Positions 36,219-45,237 of a stretch of DNA of 64,000 nt are shown here, piece after piece (within the stretch, counting starts at the first letter, position 1; each line of letters begins with the position of its first letter). Location of the stretch: contig DDEN01000057.1 of assembly GCA_002336115.1 (NCBI GenBank), forward strand, positions 62,001 through 126,000. The letters are read 5' to 3'. Both the position numbers and the translations under genes were made by a program. This stretch comes from Chitinophagaceae bacterium UBA1953 (lineage in GTDB: Bacteria; Bacteroidota; Bacteroidia; Chitinophagales; Chitinophagaceae). The notes below the pieces were generated by a model. It did no database searches. It was not told the DNA's origin and saw nothing but the letters and a program-made list of their open reading frames with translations.

Positions 36219-37343
36219 TTAGAATTTTTTCTTGGTTTTTAAGTTTGCTTTCAAAAGGTCAAGACGAAGGGAAACAATATGTGTATATAATGGATTTGAC
36301 TGATTAGCCAGATTTGTAAACGCATAATCAACATGAAAACTGTTTCCTAACTTAAAGCCCGCTCCTGCCCCAGGCTGATAAATCCACACCTTTTTCTGGT
36401 TTAATGTATCCCCATCAGCATAAGTTTTCTGGAAATTATAAATTCCTCCTCTCAGGAAAAAAGCATCTTTAATATTCAGTTCAACTCCTATTTTGGGATC
36501 GCCGTTAACAGCTTTTGAGCTGATAAGTGTATTTCTTTGCCCGTCAAACGTTAAATCAAGATTTGCTTCAGCTTTTAATTTTATTCCCTTTGCTATTCTG
36601 AAATCATAAGCACCACCAATAATTAATCTGGGGGCAGTGAGTTCGGTTGATTTTACAGGAATTTCATTATTGGTTAAAAACAATACTTCCTTTTCTCTTT
36701 CAGTAAAGCTAAACGTCCATGAGTTGAAGGTGGTAGTAATATCTTTCGCCATTGCTCCCAAAGACCAGTTTTCACCTTTCATCTGTATGCCCAGATCCAG
36801 CCCAAAACCCCATGCTTTTGCAAATGTTCCAACATTACGATGAATCACTTTAGCATTCATTCCAATACTGATTAGCTTATTATCTGTTTCTTTCAGCTTC
36901 TGCGCAACCGATAAAAGAAATGCGTAATCGGCTGATGAAAAAGACCTGAGGTTTGCATAATTCACGCTACCATCTGGTTCTATCAGGTAAAGTGTATTAG
37001 GAATATCATCTACTGCAAACCGCAAAAAAGACAATCCAATTGTTCGCTTGTTATTTGCAACAGGAATGGCTAATGCCCCAAAATCATACTTTCCAATACC
37101 CGCAAAATATTCTGCATGCATAAGAGAAAGTGACGGATCGTTCTTTACAGCAGTAAGGCCAGCCGGATTCCAGTATCCGGCCGTAGCATCACTAACTGAA
37201 GCTACCTGGGCACCACCCATACCAAATGCACGGGAGCCTGCACCAATGTTCATGAATTCGTTTGAGTAAATCCGTATTTGTCCAATACAGTTAAATACTA
37301 CTGAAAGGGCAACGGAAAGAAGGAATGTGGATCGGGCTATCAT
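36219..37343 (-). CDS. porV: Type IX secretion outer membrane protein PorV (PorV/PorQ family)
   Basis: The 374-residue protein from MIARSTFLLS has a signal peptide and a 14-strand FadL-like barrel. The N-terminus MNIGAGSRAFGMGGAQVA and SDATAGYWNPAGL is the family signature. PorV carries folded cargo from the T9SS channel to the PorU sortase and is found beside it here. The TTG at 37385 would add 14 residues ahead of the signal peptide and is rejected. Assigning PorV rather than PorQ rests on the neighbouring PorU-like gene. Confidence 0.85.
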   Translation of the reverse strand: MIARSTFLLSVALSVVFNCIGQIRIYSNEFMNIGAGSRAFGMGGAQVASVSDATAGYWNPAGLTAVKNDPSLSLMHAEYFAGIGKYDFGALAIPVANNKRTIGLSFLRFAVDDIPNTLYLIEPDGSVNYANLRSFSSADYAFLLSVAQKLKETDNKLISIGMNAKVIHRNVGTFAKAWGFGLDLGIQMKGENWSLGAMAKDITTTFNSWTFSFTEREKEVLFLTNNEIPVKSTELTAPRLIIGGAYDFRIAKGIKLKAEANLDLTFDGQRNTLISSKAVNGDPKIGVELNIKDAFFLRGGIYNFQKTYADGDTLNQKKVWIYQPGAGAGFKLGNSFHVDYAFTNLANQSNPLYTHIVSLRLDLLKANLKTKKKF

Positions 37344-37527
37344 CCGGTCAGTTTTCGGTAAACAATTAGTTTTAAAAAGAGGCAACTCTCATAGATTAAG
37401 CTGCTTTTACAATACAAAATAAAATAATTCTTCTTGGCTTTGCAAACTTGGTCTGAGAACGCTACCGTTAAAAACGCCGAGTTATAATGTTTATTGCCCG
37501 TTTTAAGGATTATGCCTTTCTCTACCC

Positions 37528-37535
37528 TACTTTTG
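37528..37535 (+). promoter_or_regulatory. -7 element of tyrS
   Basis: TACTTTTG fits TAnnTTTG and lies 18 bases before ATG 37553. This supports the downstream start and makes the in-frame ATG at 37487 unlikely, because it would lie upstream of the promoter. The -33 box is weak. Confidence 0.5.
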
Positions 37536-37552
37536 CGGAAATTTCCCTGAAA

Positions 37553-38830
37553 ATGAACCTGATTGATGAATTAAAATGGAGAGGCATGATACAAGATATT
37601 ATGCCGGGCACAGAAGAACAACTAAAAAAAGAAATGACGACCGCTTATATTGGGTTCGACCCAACAGCCGATAGTCTTCACATAGGCAGCTTAGTACCTA
37701 TTTTTTTGCTTGTACATTTTCAAAAAGCAGGTCATAAACCAATTGCACTTGTTGGGGGTGCCACTGGTATGATTGGCGACCCAAGTGGAAAAAGCCAGGA
37801 ACGCAATCTTCTTAATGAGGAAACGCTGAACAAAAATGTAGCTGGCGTTAAATCTCAGTTGGAAAAGTTTCTTGATTTTGATGCAGTGAAGACAAACGCT
37901 GCGGAAATGGCAAACAATTACGATTGGTTTAAAAGCATTTCGTTTATTGATTTTTTGCGTGATACAGGCAAACACATCACCATTAATTACATGATGGCGA
38001 AAGACAGTGTAAAGAAACGTATTGAAAGTGAAGTTGGCTTAAGCTATACCGAGTTTGCTTATCAATTAATGCAGGGATATGATTTCTACTGGCTTTATGA
38101 AAACAAAAACTGTAAACTACAGATGGGCGGCAGTGATCAGTGGGGCAACATTACCACTGGTACAGAACTGATTCGTCGTAAAATTGGAGGCGAAGCATTT
38201 GCATTTACATGCCCTTTAATAAAAAAAGCCGATGGCACTAAGTTTGGCAAAACAGAACAGGGAAATATTTGGCTGGATGCATCTAAAACCACTCCTTACC
38301 AATTCTATCAGTTCTGGTTAAATGCCCATGATACTGATGCTGAAGTATGGATCAAAATTTTCACTTTCCTTGAAAAAGAAGAAGTCGAAGAACTGATTAC
38401 CGAACATACAAAAGATAAAGGCAAACGTATTCTGCAAAAACGCCTTGCAGAAGAAGTAACAAAGTTTGTTCATGGAGAAGCTGAATTAAAAGCAGCCATA
38501 GAAACAACAGAAAAGCTTTTTGCTAACCAAACTGCGCCTGCTGAAAGTCTGAGTATCGATGACCTTGAAGGAATGGAAGGCGTTATTAAATTTGATTATG
38601 CAGTTGATAAAATCGCAGCAGGCATTGACATCGTTAGCTTTTTAGCCGAAACAACCATTTTCCCCAGCAAAGGCGAAGCAAGAAAAACAGTGCAGGGCGG
38701 CGGTGTCAGCATCAATAGGAAAAAGGTCGAAGCAATAGATATGAAAATTGACAATTCATTGTTACTTCATAACAAATACCTGCTGGTTCAAAAAGGGAAA
38801 AAGAATTATTACCTTGTAAAAGCCGTTTAA
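37553..38830 (+). CDS. tyrS: Tyrosyl-tRNA synthetase
   Basis: The 425-residue enzyme from MNLIDELKWRG is a class I synthetase with the HIGH-like motif LHIGS (about 48), the Tyr-specific TGMIGDPSG and QMGGSDQWGNI, the KMSKS-like KFGKT, and a C-terminal S4 RNA-binding domain (about 355-420). It charges tRNA-Tyr. The gene stands alone; tRNA-Gln follows under its own promoter. Confidence 0.97.
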   Translation: MNLIDELKWRGMIQDIMPGTEEQLKKEMTTAYIGFDPTADSLHIGSLVPIFLLVHFQKAGHKPIALVGGATGMIGDPSGKSQERNLLNEETLNKNVAGVKSQLEKFLDFDAVKTNAAEMANNYDWFKSISFIDFLRDTGKHITINYMMAKDSVKKRIESEVGLSYTEFAYQLMQGYDFYWLYENKNCKLQMGGSDQWGNITTGTELIRRKIGGEAFAFTCPLIKKADGTKFGKTEQGNIWLDASKTTPYQFYQFWLNAHDTDAEVWIKIFTFLEKEEVEELITEHTKDKGKRILQKRLAEEVTKFVHGEAELKAAIETTEKLFANQTAPAESLSIDDLEGMEGVIKFDYAVDKIAAGIDIVSFLAETTIFPSKGEARKTVQGGGVSINRKKVEAIDMKIDNSLLLHNKYLLVQKGKKNYYLVKAV

Positions 38831-38856
38831 GAAAATTAGAGGTAACCAGATATTTT

Positions 38857-38888
38857 TTTGGTTGGGTTTTTATTCAACCTTATTTTTG
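38857..38888 (+). promoter_or_regulatory. Promoter of tRNA-Gln
   Basis: TTTG (38857-38860), 20 bases, TATTTTTG (38881-38888): a good Bacteroidota promoter ending 18 bases before the tRNA. A small CCCC-TTCG-GGGG hairpin (38892-38903) lies in the leader. Confidence 0.7.
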
Positions 38889-38906
38889 CAGCCCCTTCGG
38901 GGAGAT

Positions 38907-38977
38907 TGGCCTATAGTATAATGGTAGTACGACAGATTTTGGTTCTGTTTGTCTTGGTTCGAATCCAGGTAGGCCAA
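38907..38977 (+). tRNA. tRNA-Gln (TTG)
   Basis: Acceptor TGGCCTA pairs with TAGGCCA; the anticodon arm is ACAGA, TTTTGGT, TCTGT with anticodon TTG; the T-arm is GGTTCGAATCC. It is single and has its own promoter and terminator. Confidence 0.95.
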
Positions 38978-38978
38978 C

Positions 38979-39004
38979 AAAAGCCGCTCAATTGAGCGGC
39001 TTTT
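38979..39004. terminator. Bidirectional terminator of tRNA-Gln and the sugar operon
   Basis: A perfect palindrome (AAAAGCCGCTCAA with TTGAGCGGCTTTT) follows tRNA-Gln directly and contains the last codons of rfbD on the other strand. It can end both transcripts. Confidence 0.82.
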
Positions 39005-39863
39005 GTATTAATATCTCGACGCATTCTTTTAAACTGTTTTCCCAATCAGGCACTGTTACAGCATAAACAGTTTTAATTTTTTCTTTATTCAGTAAAGAAT
39101 ATTTGGGGCGTTTTGCCGGAGTTGGATACGCAGCCGTAGAAATTGGATGAACTATACATCTGCTACCGATCAAATTTTTAACAGCAACTGCAAAATCATA
39201 CCAACTGATCCGGCCTTCATTGCTGTAATGATAAATTCCGCTCTCCCATTTACCAGATGCAACAATATCCATAATTGCTTTTGCAAGATCAGCAGCATAT
39301 GTTGGTGAACCTACCTGGTCACTTACAACATTCAGTTCAGGACGTTCAGCCATCAGCCTCATCATTGTTTTAACGAAGTTGTTTCCGAATGATGAATAAA
39401 CCCATGCTGTCCGAATAATGATGGAAGAAGGATCTTCTTTCATGCACAATTGTTCGCCCAGCAATTTGGATTCACCATATACATTTGAAGGATTTGTCTG
39501 ATCGTCTTCTTTATAAGCAACTGTACTTTCTCCATCAAAAACATAATCGGTTGAAATATGAACAAATTTTGTTTCATATTTTTTACAAACCGATGCCAGA
39601 TTTCCAACTACTGTTCCGTTAACCATCATCACCACATCCCTGTTTGATTCTGCTTTATCAACTGCAGTATAAGCAGCACAGTTAATGCAATATGCTGGGT
39701 TCTGTTCCGAAAAAAATTGTTCAACCAGTTCAAAATTATCCAGTGCCAGATTGTCAATATCAGTAAATACAAAATTAAACTGAGGATAGGCAGGCGCAAG
39801 CTGCTTCAGTTCATTTCCCAACTGACCATTACCTCCTGTAACAAGTATTAAAGGTTTTTCCAT
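38988..39863 (-). CDS. rfbD: dTDP-4-dehydrorhamnose reductase
   Basis: The 291-residue enzyme is a short-chain reductase with the Rossmann motif GGNGQLGNEL (10-19), STDYVFDG and the YGESKLLGE catalytic Tyr/Lys. It makes dTDP-L-rhamnose from the 4-keto intermediate. It is last in the minus-strand nucleotide-sugar operon; rfbC and rfbB precede it, but rfbA is missing from the window. Confidence 0.94.
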   Translation of the reverse strand: MEKPLILVTGGNGQLGNELKQLAPAYPQFNFVFTDIDNLALDNFELVEQFFSEQNPAYCINCAAYTAVDKAESNRDVVMMVNGTVVGNLASVCKKYETKFVHISTDYVFDGESTVAYKEDDQTNPSNVYGESKLLGEQLCMKEDPSSIIIRTAWVYSSFGNNFVKTMMRLMAERPELNVVSDQVGSPTYAADLAKAIMDIVASGKWESGIYHYSNEGRISWYDFAVAVKNLIGSRCIVHPISTAAYPTPAKRPKYSLLNKEKIKTVYAVTVPDWENSLKECVEILIQKPLN

Positions 39864-39881
39864 TCCTGTTTTATAATGAAA

Positions 39882-40436
39882 TTAAAAAAAGCAATCTTCA
39901 GGCAGTTGATTAAAGGCCGGATGCACCAGATCTTTTTCAGAAACAATCTCATTTCCTTTTTCGATATGCCAATCGATATTTAGAAAAGGATCGTTGTATA
40001 AAACCCCACCTTCGCTTTGTTTGTTATAAAAATTATCACATTTATACAGCACCTCTGCTTTTTCGCTCAAAACTGAAAACCCATGCGCAAATCCTCTTGG
40101 CACCAGCAATGCATTGTTTTTTTCGGAAGTAAGTTCAATTGAATAAACCTGTTTAAAGGTTGGCGAGTTTTTCCTCAGGTCAACAACTACATCTAAAATC
40201 ACACCTTTTAAACATCGAACCAGTTTTGCCTGTGCATGCTCACCTTTCTGAAAATGCAATCCCCTGATAACACCATAAGTTGAGCTTGACTGGTTATCCT
40301 GAACCCAGTTGTAAAAAAGCCCGGCTTCTTCAAATGTTTTCTGATTGTATGATTCAAAAAAATATCCCCTGTCATCACCAAACACTTTTGGTTCAAACAC
40401 AATTAGGTCGGGAAAATTTGTTTTAATAAATGCCAT
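39882..40436 (-). CDS. rfbC: dTDP-4-dehydrorhamnose 3,5-epimerase
   Basis: The 184-residue cupin enzyme has GLHFQKGEHAQAKLVRC (catalytic His), DVVVDLRKNSPTF and PRGFAHGFSVLSE. It inverts C3 and C5 of dTDP-4-keto-6-deoxyglucose. It is followed by rfbD (18 bases) and preceded by rfbB with a 57-base spacer that contains heptad repeats. Confidence 0.95.
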   Translation of the reverse strand: MAFIKTNFPDLIVFEPKVFGDDRGYFFESYNQKTFEEAGLFYNWVQDNQSSSTYGVIRGLHFQKGEHAQAKLVRCLKGVILDVVVDLRKNSPTFKQVYSIELTSEKNNALLVPRGFAHGFSVLSEKAEVLYKCDNFYNKQSEGGVLYNDPFLNIDWHIEKGNEIVSEKDLVHPAFNQLPEDCFF

Positions 40437-40441
40437 TGGTT

Positions 40442-40474
40442 GATTTAGATTGCAGATTTACGATTTCGGATTCA
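40442..40474. repeat. Heptad GATTnnn repeats between rfbB and rfbC
   Basis: Reading from 40442: GATTTA, GATTGCA, GATTTAC, GATTTCG, GATTC. The GATT unit recurs every six or seven bases. A related array lies at 42852-42914. Confidence 0.6.
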
Positions 40475-40493
40475 CAAAAGCTATATTCACTAA

Positions 40494-41558
40494 TTATCGC
40501 TTTTCGTATTGCTCGTCGTAATATTTTTTATAATCACCACTGGTGATATTGTTGATCCATTCTTCATTTGTCAAATACCATTCAACTGTTTTTTCCAAGC
40601 CTTCTTCAAACTGAAGTGATGGCGACCAGCCTAATTCTTTATTGAGCTTAGTTGCGTCAATTGCATAACGCAGATCGTGGCCTGCACGGTCTTTAACATA
40701 CGTAATCAACTTCGCACTTTCGCCATCAGCACGACCCAATTTCTTATCCATAATGCTACAGAGCAAATGAACAAGATCAATATTTTTCCATTCATTAAAT
40801 CCACCAACATTATAGCTTTCGCCCAACTTTCCATTATGGAAAATGGTATCAATAGCTCTTGCATGATCTTCAACATACAACCAGTCTCTCACATTTTCGC
40901 CTTTACCATAAACAGGCAAAGGTTTATTGTTTTTGATATTGTTGATCATTAACGGAATTAATTTTTCCGGGAAATGATGCGAACCATAGTTGTTACTGCA
41001 GTTGCTCATTACAACCGGCATTCCGTAAGTATCAAAGTAAGCCATCACAAAATGATCGGATGCAGCCTTTGATGCTGAATAGGGTGAATGCGGATCGTAA
41101 GGAGTTTCTTCCGTAAAGAACCCTGTTTCGCCAAGCGAACCATATACTTCATCGGTTGAAACATGATAGAATAATTTTCCTTCGTAATTAACTGCCCAAT
41201 GTTTACGGCAAGCATTCAGCAACACTGCTGTACCCAGTACATTTGTTTTTACAAATGCAAGCGGATCCATGATACTACGGTCAACATGACTTTCAGCTGC
41301 AAGATGAATCACTGCATCGAAATGATATTGATTAAAGAGCTCATCCACTCTTGCTTCATCTGTAATATCCACTTTCTCAAAACCATAGTTCGGTTTTGAT
41401 TCCACATCTTTCAGATTAGCCAGATTGCCGGCATAGGTTAATGCATCGCCATTTACAATTCTGTAATTCGGATACTTATTTACAAACAGGCGGATAACAT
41501 GACTACCAATAAAACCGGCACCACCTGTAACTAAAATTGTTTTATCAAACTTGCTCAT
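40494..41558 (-). CDS. rfbB: dTDP-glucose 4,6-dehydratase
   Basis: The 354-residue enzyme has GGAGFIGSHVIRLF (Rossmann), HLAAESHVDRSI, the TDEVYG motif and YSASKAASDHF (catalytic Tyr/Lys). It converts dTDP-glucose to the 4-keto-6-deoxy sugar, the branch point to rhamnose and several amino sugars. The start overlaps the preceding stop by one base (TAATG at 41556-41560), indicating coupling. Confidence 0.96.
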   Translation of the reverse strand: MSKFDKTILVTGGAGFIGSHVIRLFVNKYPNYRIVNGDALTYAGNLANLKDVESKPNYGFEKVDITDEARVDELFNQYHFDAVIHLAAESHVDRSIMDPLAFVKTNVLGTAVLLNACRKHWAVNYEGKLFYHVSTDEVYGSLGETGFFTEETPYDPHSPYSASKAASDHFVMAYFDTYGMPVVMSNCSNNYGSHHFPEKLIPLMINNIKNNKPLPVYGKGENVRDWLYVEDHARAIDTIFHNGKLGESYNVGGFNEWKNIDLVHLLCSIMDKKLGRADGESAKLITYVKDRAGHDLRYAIDATKLNKELGWSPSLQFEEGLEKTVEWYLTNEEWINNITSGDYKKYYDEQYEKR

Positions 41559-42847
41559 TATAAACTCCAGTATTTGAGTGTTGAAATTTTATGACGATAA
41601 ATGCCTTTTAAATCTGCAAACAACGCATTTTCCCGACAGATAGACAAAAGATATTCTTCAGTAAATTCTTTATAAGGCTTATGCGCTACTGCCAAAACAA
41701 CAGCATCATAACCGTTTGAAATACTACTGCACATATCCAACCCATATTCATGTTTCACTTCATCAGTATCAGCGTGGGGATCAACAAAATCAACCTTTAC
41801 ATTATAGTCCAGCAATTCTTTTACCATATCCGCCACTTTTGAATTACGGATATCAGCAACATCTTCTTTAAACGTAGCTCCCAGCACCAGCACTTTTGCA
41901 TCGGCCGTACTTGGACTGTATTTGATGATATGCTGAATGATTTTTTTTGCAACATATCTCGGCATTTCATCATTTACAAATCTGCCGCTTGCAATAACTT
42001 TTGAATTATAACCAAGCTGCTGTGCTTTGTAAGTTAAGTAATACGGATCAACACCAATGCAATGACCGCCCACAAGCCCGGGTGTATATTTATGAAAATT
42101 CCATTTTGTACCTGCAGCTTCAACCACATCATAGGTGTTGATACCAATATGGTCAAAAATGATCGACAACTCATTCATTAAAGAAATATTGAGATCACGC
42201 TGGGTATTTTCAATGATCTTTCCTGCTTCAGCAACTTTAATATTTGGTGCACGATGAACTCCAACTGTTACCACCGTTTCATAAACTGCTGCAATTTCTT
42301 TCAACGATTCTTCGTCACAACCTGAAACAATCTTAACCGTATTGCTTAATACGTGTTGCTTATCGCCAGGGTTAATCCGTTCAGGCGAATAACCAATTTT
42401 AAAATCAACTTTTCCTTTCAAACCTGAAAACTGTTCCAGTATCGGCATACAATCTTCTTCAGTACAGCCGGGATAAGTTGTGCTTTCATAAACCACATAA
42501 TCGCCTGGCTTTAATACTTTGCCTACCGTTTCACTTGCTTTTTCTAATGGAGTCAGATCAGGCACTTTATGATCATCAACAGGTGTAGGAACTGTAACAA
42601 TAAAGAAGGAAGCTTCTTTCAATACATTAATCTCATCTGTAAAAACAATATTCTTCCCAACAAACATTTCCGATTCCAGTTCTTTACTAGGATCTTCGTT
42701 TCGCTTCATCATCTCAACCCTTTTTTGGTTGATATCGAAACCAATCACTTCCATATGAGCAGCAAGCTCAAGAGCCAGCGGCAATCCAACATAGCCTAAA
42801 CCAACTACTGCTAACTTTTTTTCTTTATTGATTAATGATTGAAACAT
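41558..42847 (-). CDS. UDP-N-acetylhexosamine 6-dehydrogenase (TviB/WbpO-like)
   Basis: The 429-residue protein belongs to the UDP-glucose/GDP-mannose dehydrogenase family: VVGLGYVGLPLALELA (NAD site), YESTTYPGCTEE, and the catalytic Cys in GGHCIGVDPYY. The sequence resembles TviB/WbpO, which oxidise UDP-GlcNAc or UDP-GalNAc to the uronic acid, more than the Ugd at 43921-45231. It would supply an N-acetyl-hexosaminuronic acid for polysaccharide. The exact sugar is inferred. Confidence 0.88.
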   Translation of the reverse strand: MFQSLINKEKKLAVVGLGYVGLPLALELAAHMEVIGFDINQKRVEMMKRNEDPSKELESEMFVGKNIVFTDEINVLKEASFFIVTVPTPVDDHKVPDLTPLEKASETVGKVLKPGDYVVYESTTYPGCTEEDCMPILEQFSGLKGKVDFKIGYSPERINPGDKQHVLSNTVKIVSGCDEESLKEIAAVYETVVTVGVHRAPNIKVAEAGKIIENTQRDLNISLMNELSIIFDHIGINTYDVVEAAGTKWNFHKYTPGLVGGHCIGVDPYYLTYKAQQLGYNSKVIASGRFVNDEMPRYVAKKIIQHIIKYSPSTADAKVLVLGATFKEDVADIRNSKVADMVKELLDYNVKVDFVDPHADTDEVKHEYGLDMCSSISNGYDAVVLAVAHKPYKEFTEEYLLSICRENALFADLKGIYRHKISTLKYWSL

Positions 42848-42851
42848 TTCC

Positions 42852-42914
42852 GATGTATGATTTCTGATTTAGGATGTATGATTTAAACTCATCACTGATT
42901 ACTCATTATTCATT
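42852..42914. repeat. Heptad repeat array between tviB-like and UXS genes
   Basis: In register of seven: GATGTAT, GATTTCT, GATTTAG, GATGTAT, GATTTAA, then a drifting ACTCATC, ACTGATT, ACTCATT, ATTCATT. GATGTAT occurs twice, 21 bases apart. The last bases touch the stop codon of the gene at 42913. Confidence 0.6.
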
Positions 42915-43896
42915 ACTTCATGCTCACAAATTCTTTCGGCATTTTGCTCCATTCTTCTTTGGGAAGATTTTTGAAATACTCGTAAGTAATTTTCAAACCT
43001 TCAGCTCTTGAAACTTTTGGTTCCCATCCAAGAATCGTTTTTGCCTTTGTAATATCGGGCTGACGTTGTTTTGGATCATCAACAGGCAATGGTTTATAAA
43101 CTATTTTCTGTGATGTACCCGTTAACTTAATTACTTCTTCAGCAAATTCCTTCAATGTTATTTCTGCAGGATTTCCAACATTCACCGGCATATCATAATC
43201 ACTCATCAGCAAACGGTAAATACCTTCAACCAAATCAGCTACATAACAAAAACTCCTCGTTTGACTTCCATCACCAAACACAGTTAAATCTTCTCCACGT
43301 AAAGCCTGGCCAATAAATGCAGGTAATGCACGGCCATCGTTGAGCCTCATGCGTGGACCATATGTATTGAAGATGCGTATAATTCTTGTCTGCACACCAT
43401 GAAAACGGTTATATGCCATGGTAATGCTTTCCATAAAACGTTTTGCCTCATCATATACACCACGTGGACCAACCGGGTTTACATTTCCCCAATATTCTTC
43501 TGTTTGCGGATGAACCAACGGATCACCGTAAACTTCAGACGTTGAAGCAACTAATATTCTTGCACCCTTTGCTTTGGCCAAGCCCAAACAATTATGTGTG
43601 CCATGTGCACCAACCTTTAATGTCTGGATTGGAATTTTCAAATAATCAATGGGGCTTGCCGGTGATGCAAAATGCAGGATGTAATCCAGCTTGCCGGATA
43701 TATGAATAAACTTTGTTACATCATGATGATAAAACTCAAACTGTTCTAACGGAAACAGGTGTTCAATATTTTTCAGATCGCCGGTAATAAGATTATCCAT
43801 TGCTATAACATGATACTCTTCCTTAATAAACCTGTCGCATAAATGCGATCCTAAAAAACCTGCTGCACCTGTAATTAAAATACGTTTACGTTCCAT
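42913..43896 (-). CDS. UDP-glucuronate decarboxylase (UDP-xylose synthase)
   Basis: The 327-residue SDR enzyme has GAAGFLGSHLCDRF, DNLITGDLKNI, LHFASPASPIDYLKIP and YDEAKRFMESI (catalytic Tyr/Lys). DNLxTG and the ASPASP stretch are typical of UDP-glucuronate decarboxylases. It would turn UDP-glucuronate from the upstream Ugd into UDP-xylose. The gene lies 24 bases after ugd. Confidence 0.92.
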   Translation of the reverse strand: MERKRILITGAAGFLGSHLCDRFIKEEYHVIAMDNLITGDLKNIEHLFPLEQFEFYHHDVTKFIHISGKLDYILHFASPASPIDYLKIPIQTLKVGAHGTHNCLGLAKAKGARILVASTSEVYGDPLVHPQTEEYWGNVNPVGPRGVYDEAKRFMESITMAYNRFHGVQTRIIRIFNTYGPRMRLNDGRALPAFIGQALRGEDLTVFGDGSQTRSFCYVADLVEGIYRLLMSDYDMPVNVGNPAEITLKEFAEEVIKLTGTSQKIVYKPLPVDDPKQRQPDITKAKTILGWEPKVSRAEGLKITYEYFKNLPKEEWSKMPKEFVSMK

Positions 43897-43920
43897 TGTT
43901 TTGTTTTATTCTTGATATAG

Positions 43921-45231
43921 TTATTTCACTGCTTCCCTGCCCACACTTTCATAATAGAAACCAAGCTGCTTCATTTGCTGCCTGTCGTACACATTTCTTC
44001 CGTCAAAAATCACATGGTTGTTCAGCAATAATTTAATTTTTTCAAATTCAGGTGTACGGAATTCACTCCACTCAGTTGCAATAATCAATGCGTCTGCATT
44101 AATCAATGCATCATACTGGCTTTGAGCAAAATTTATCTTATCACCTACTACTTGTTTTACGTTTGGCATTGCTTCAGGATCATAAGCAGAAACTGTTGCA
44201 CCTGCTTCTGTTAATGCCTTAATCATATACAAAGCCGGCGCTTCACGTATATCATCTGTATTTGGTTTGAATGCAAGACCCCACAAAGCAAAGTGCTTTC
44301 CTTTCAGATCATCATTAAAGTATGCTTTTATTTTAGGCAGAAGGAATAACTTCTGTTCTTCGTTCACCTTCATTACTGCATTGAGAATTTCGAAATCATA
44401 TTCAACTTCATTAGATGATTTTACCAATGCCTGCACATCTTTTGGGAAACAACTGCCCCCATAACCAATACCGGGAAACAGGAAACGCTTCCCAATACGT
44501 TCATCACTTCCTATTCCTTTCCGCACCATATCAACGTCAGCACCAAGACGTTCGCACAAACGTGCAATTTCATTCATGAACGAAATTTTCACAGCAAGGA
44601 AAGAGTTAGCTGCATACTTTGTAAGCTCAGCACTTTTTTCATCCATGAAAACAACAGGATTTCCACTGCGTACAAACGGTGCATACAATTCATTCATGAT
44701 TTTGATTGCCCTTTCATCAGTAGTACCAACTACAACACGGTCGGGTTTCATGAAATCATCAACAGCCACACCTTCACGCAAAAATTCAGGATTACTTACA
44801 ACAGCAAAATCGCCTTTGTAATTTTTTGCAATCGCTGCTTTTACTTTATCAGCCGTACCAACAGGCACAGTGCTTTTATCAACAATTACTTTATAGTCTG
44901 TAAGAATTTTTCCCAATTCATCAGCAACACCAAGAATGTATTTCAGATCTGCGCTTCCATCTTCGCCGGGAGGTGTTGGAAGAGCCAGGAAAACAATCGT
45001 TGCATCTTTTATACCTTCTGCAAGATTGGTTGTAAAATTGAGGCGGTCTTCTTTCAGGTTACGGAGAAAAATTTTCTCAAGACCAGGTTCATAAATGGTA
45101 ATCTGTCCATTCGATAATTTATCAACTTTATTTTTGTCAATATCAACACAGGTTACATGATTACCGGTTTCTGCAAAACAGGTTCCGGTTACCAAACCAA
45201 CATAACCTGTTCCTACAACTGCAATTTTCAT
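43921..45231 (-). CDS. ugd: UDP-glucose 6-dehydrogenase
   Basis: The 436-residue enzyme has VVGTGYVGLVTGTCFAE (NAD site), VDKSTVPVGTADKV, NPEFLREG and catalytic Cys in GYGGSCFPKD. It makes UDP-glucuronate from UDP-glucose. The product feeds the UDP-xylose synthase next to it. It follows the aminotransferase gene by six bases. Confidence 0.95.
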   Translation of the reverse strand: MKIAVVGTGYVGLVTGTCFAETGNHVTCVDIDKNKVDKLSNGQITIYEPGLEKIFLRNLKEDRLNFTTNLAEGIKDATIVFLALPTPPGEDGSADLKYILGVADELGKILTDYKVIVDKSTVPVGTADKVKAAIAKNYKGDFAVVSNPEFLREGVAVDDFMKPDRVVVGTTDERAIKIMNELYAPFVRSGNPVVFMDEKSAELTKYAANSFLAVKISFMNEIARLCERLGADVDMVRKGIGSDERIGKRFLFPGIGYGGSCFPKDVQALVKSSNEVEYDFEILNAVMKVNEEQKLFLLPKIKAYFNDDLKGKHFALWGLAFKPNTDDIREAPALYMIKALTEAGATVSAYDPEAMPNVKQVVGDKINFAQSQYDALINADALIIATEWSEFRTPEFEKIKLLLNNHVIFDGRNVYDRQQMKQLGFYYESVGREAVK

Positions 45232-45237
45232 AAATAT

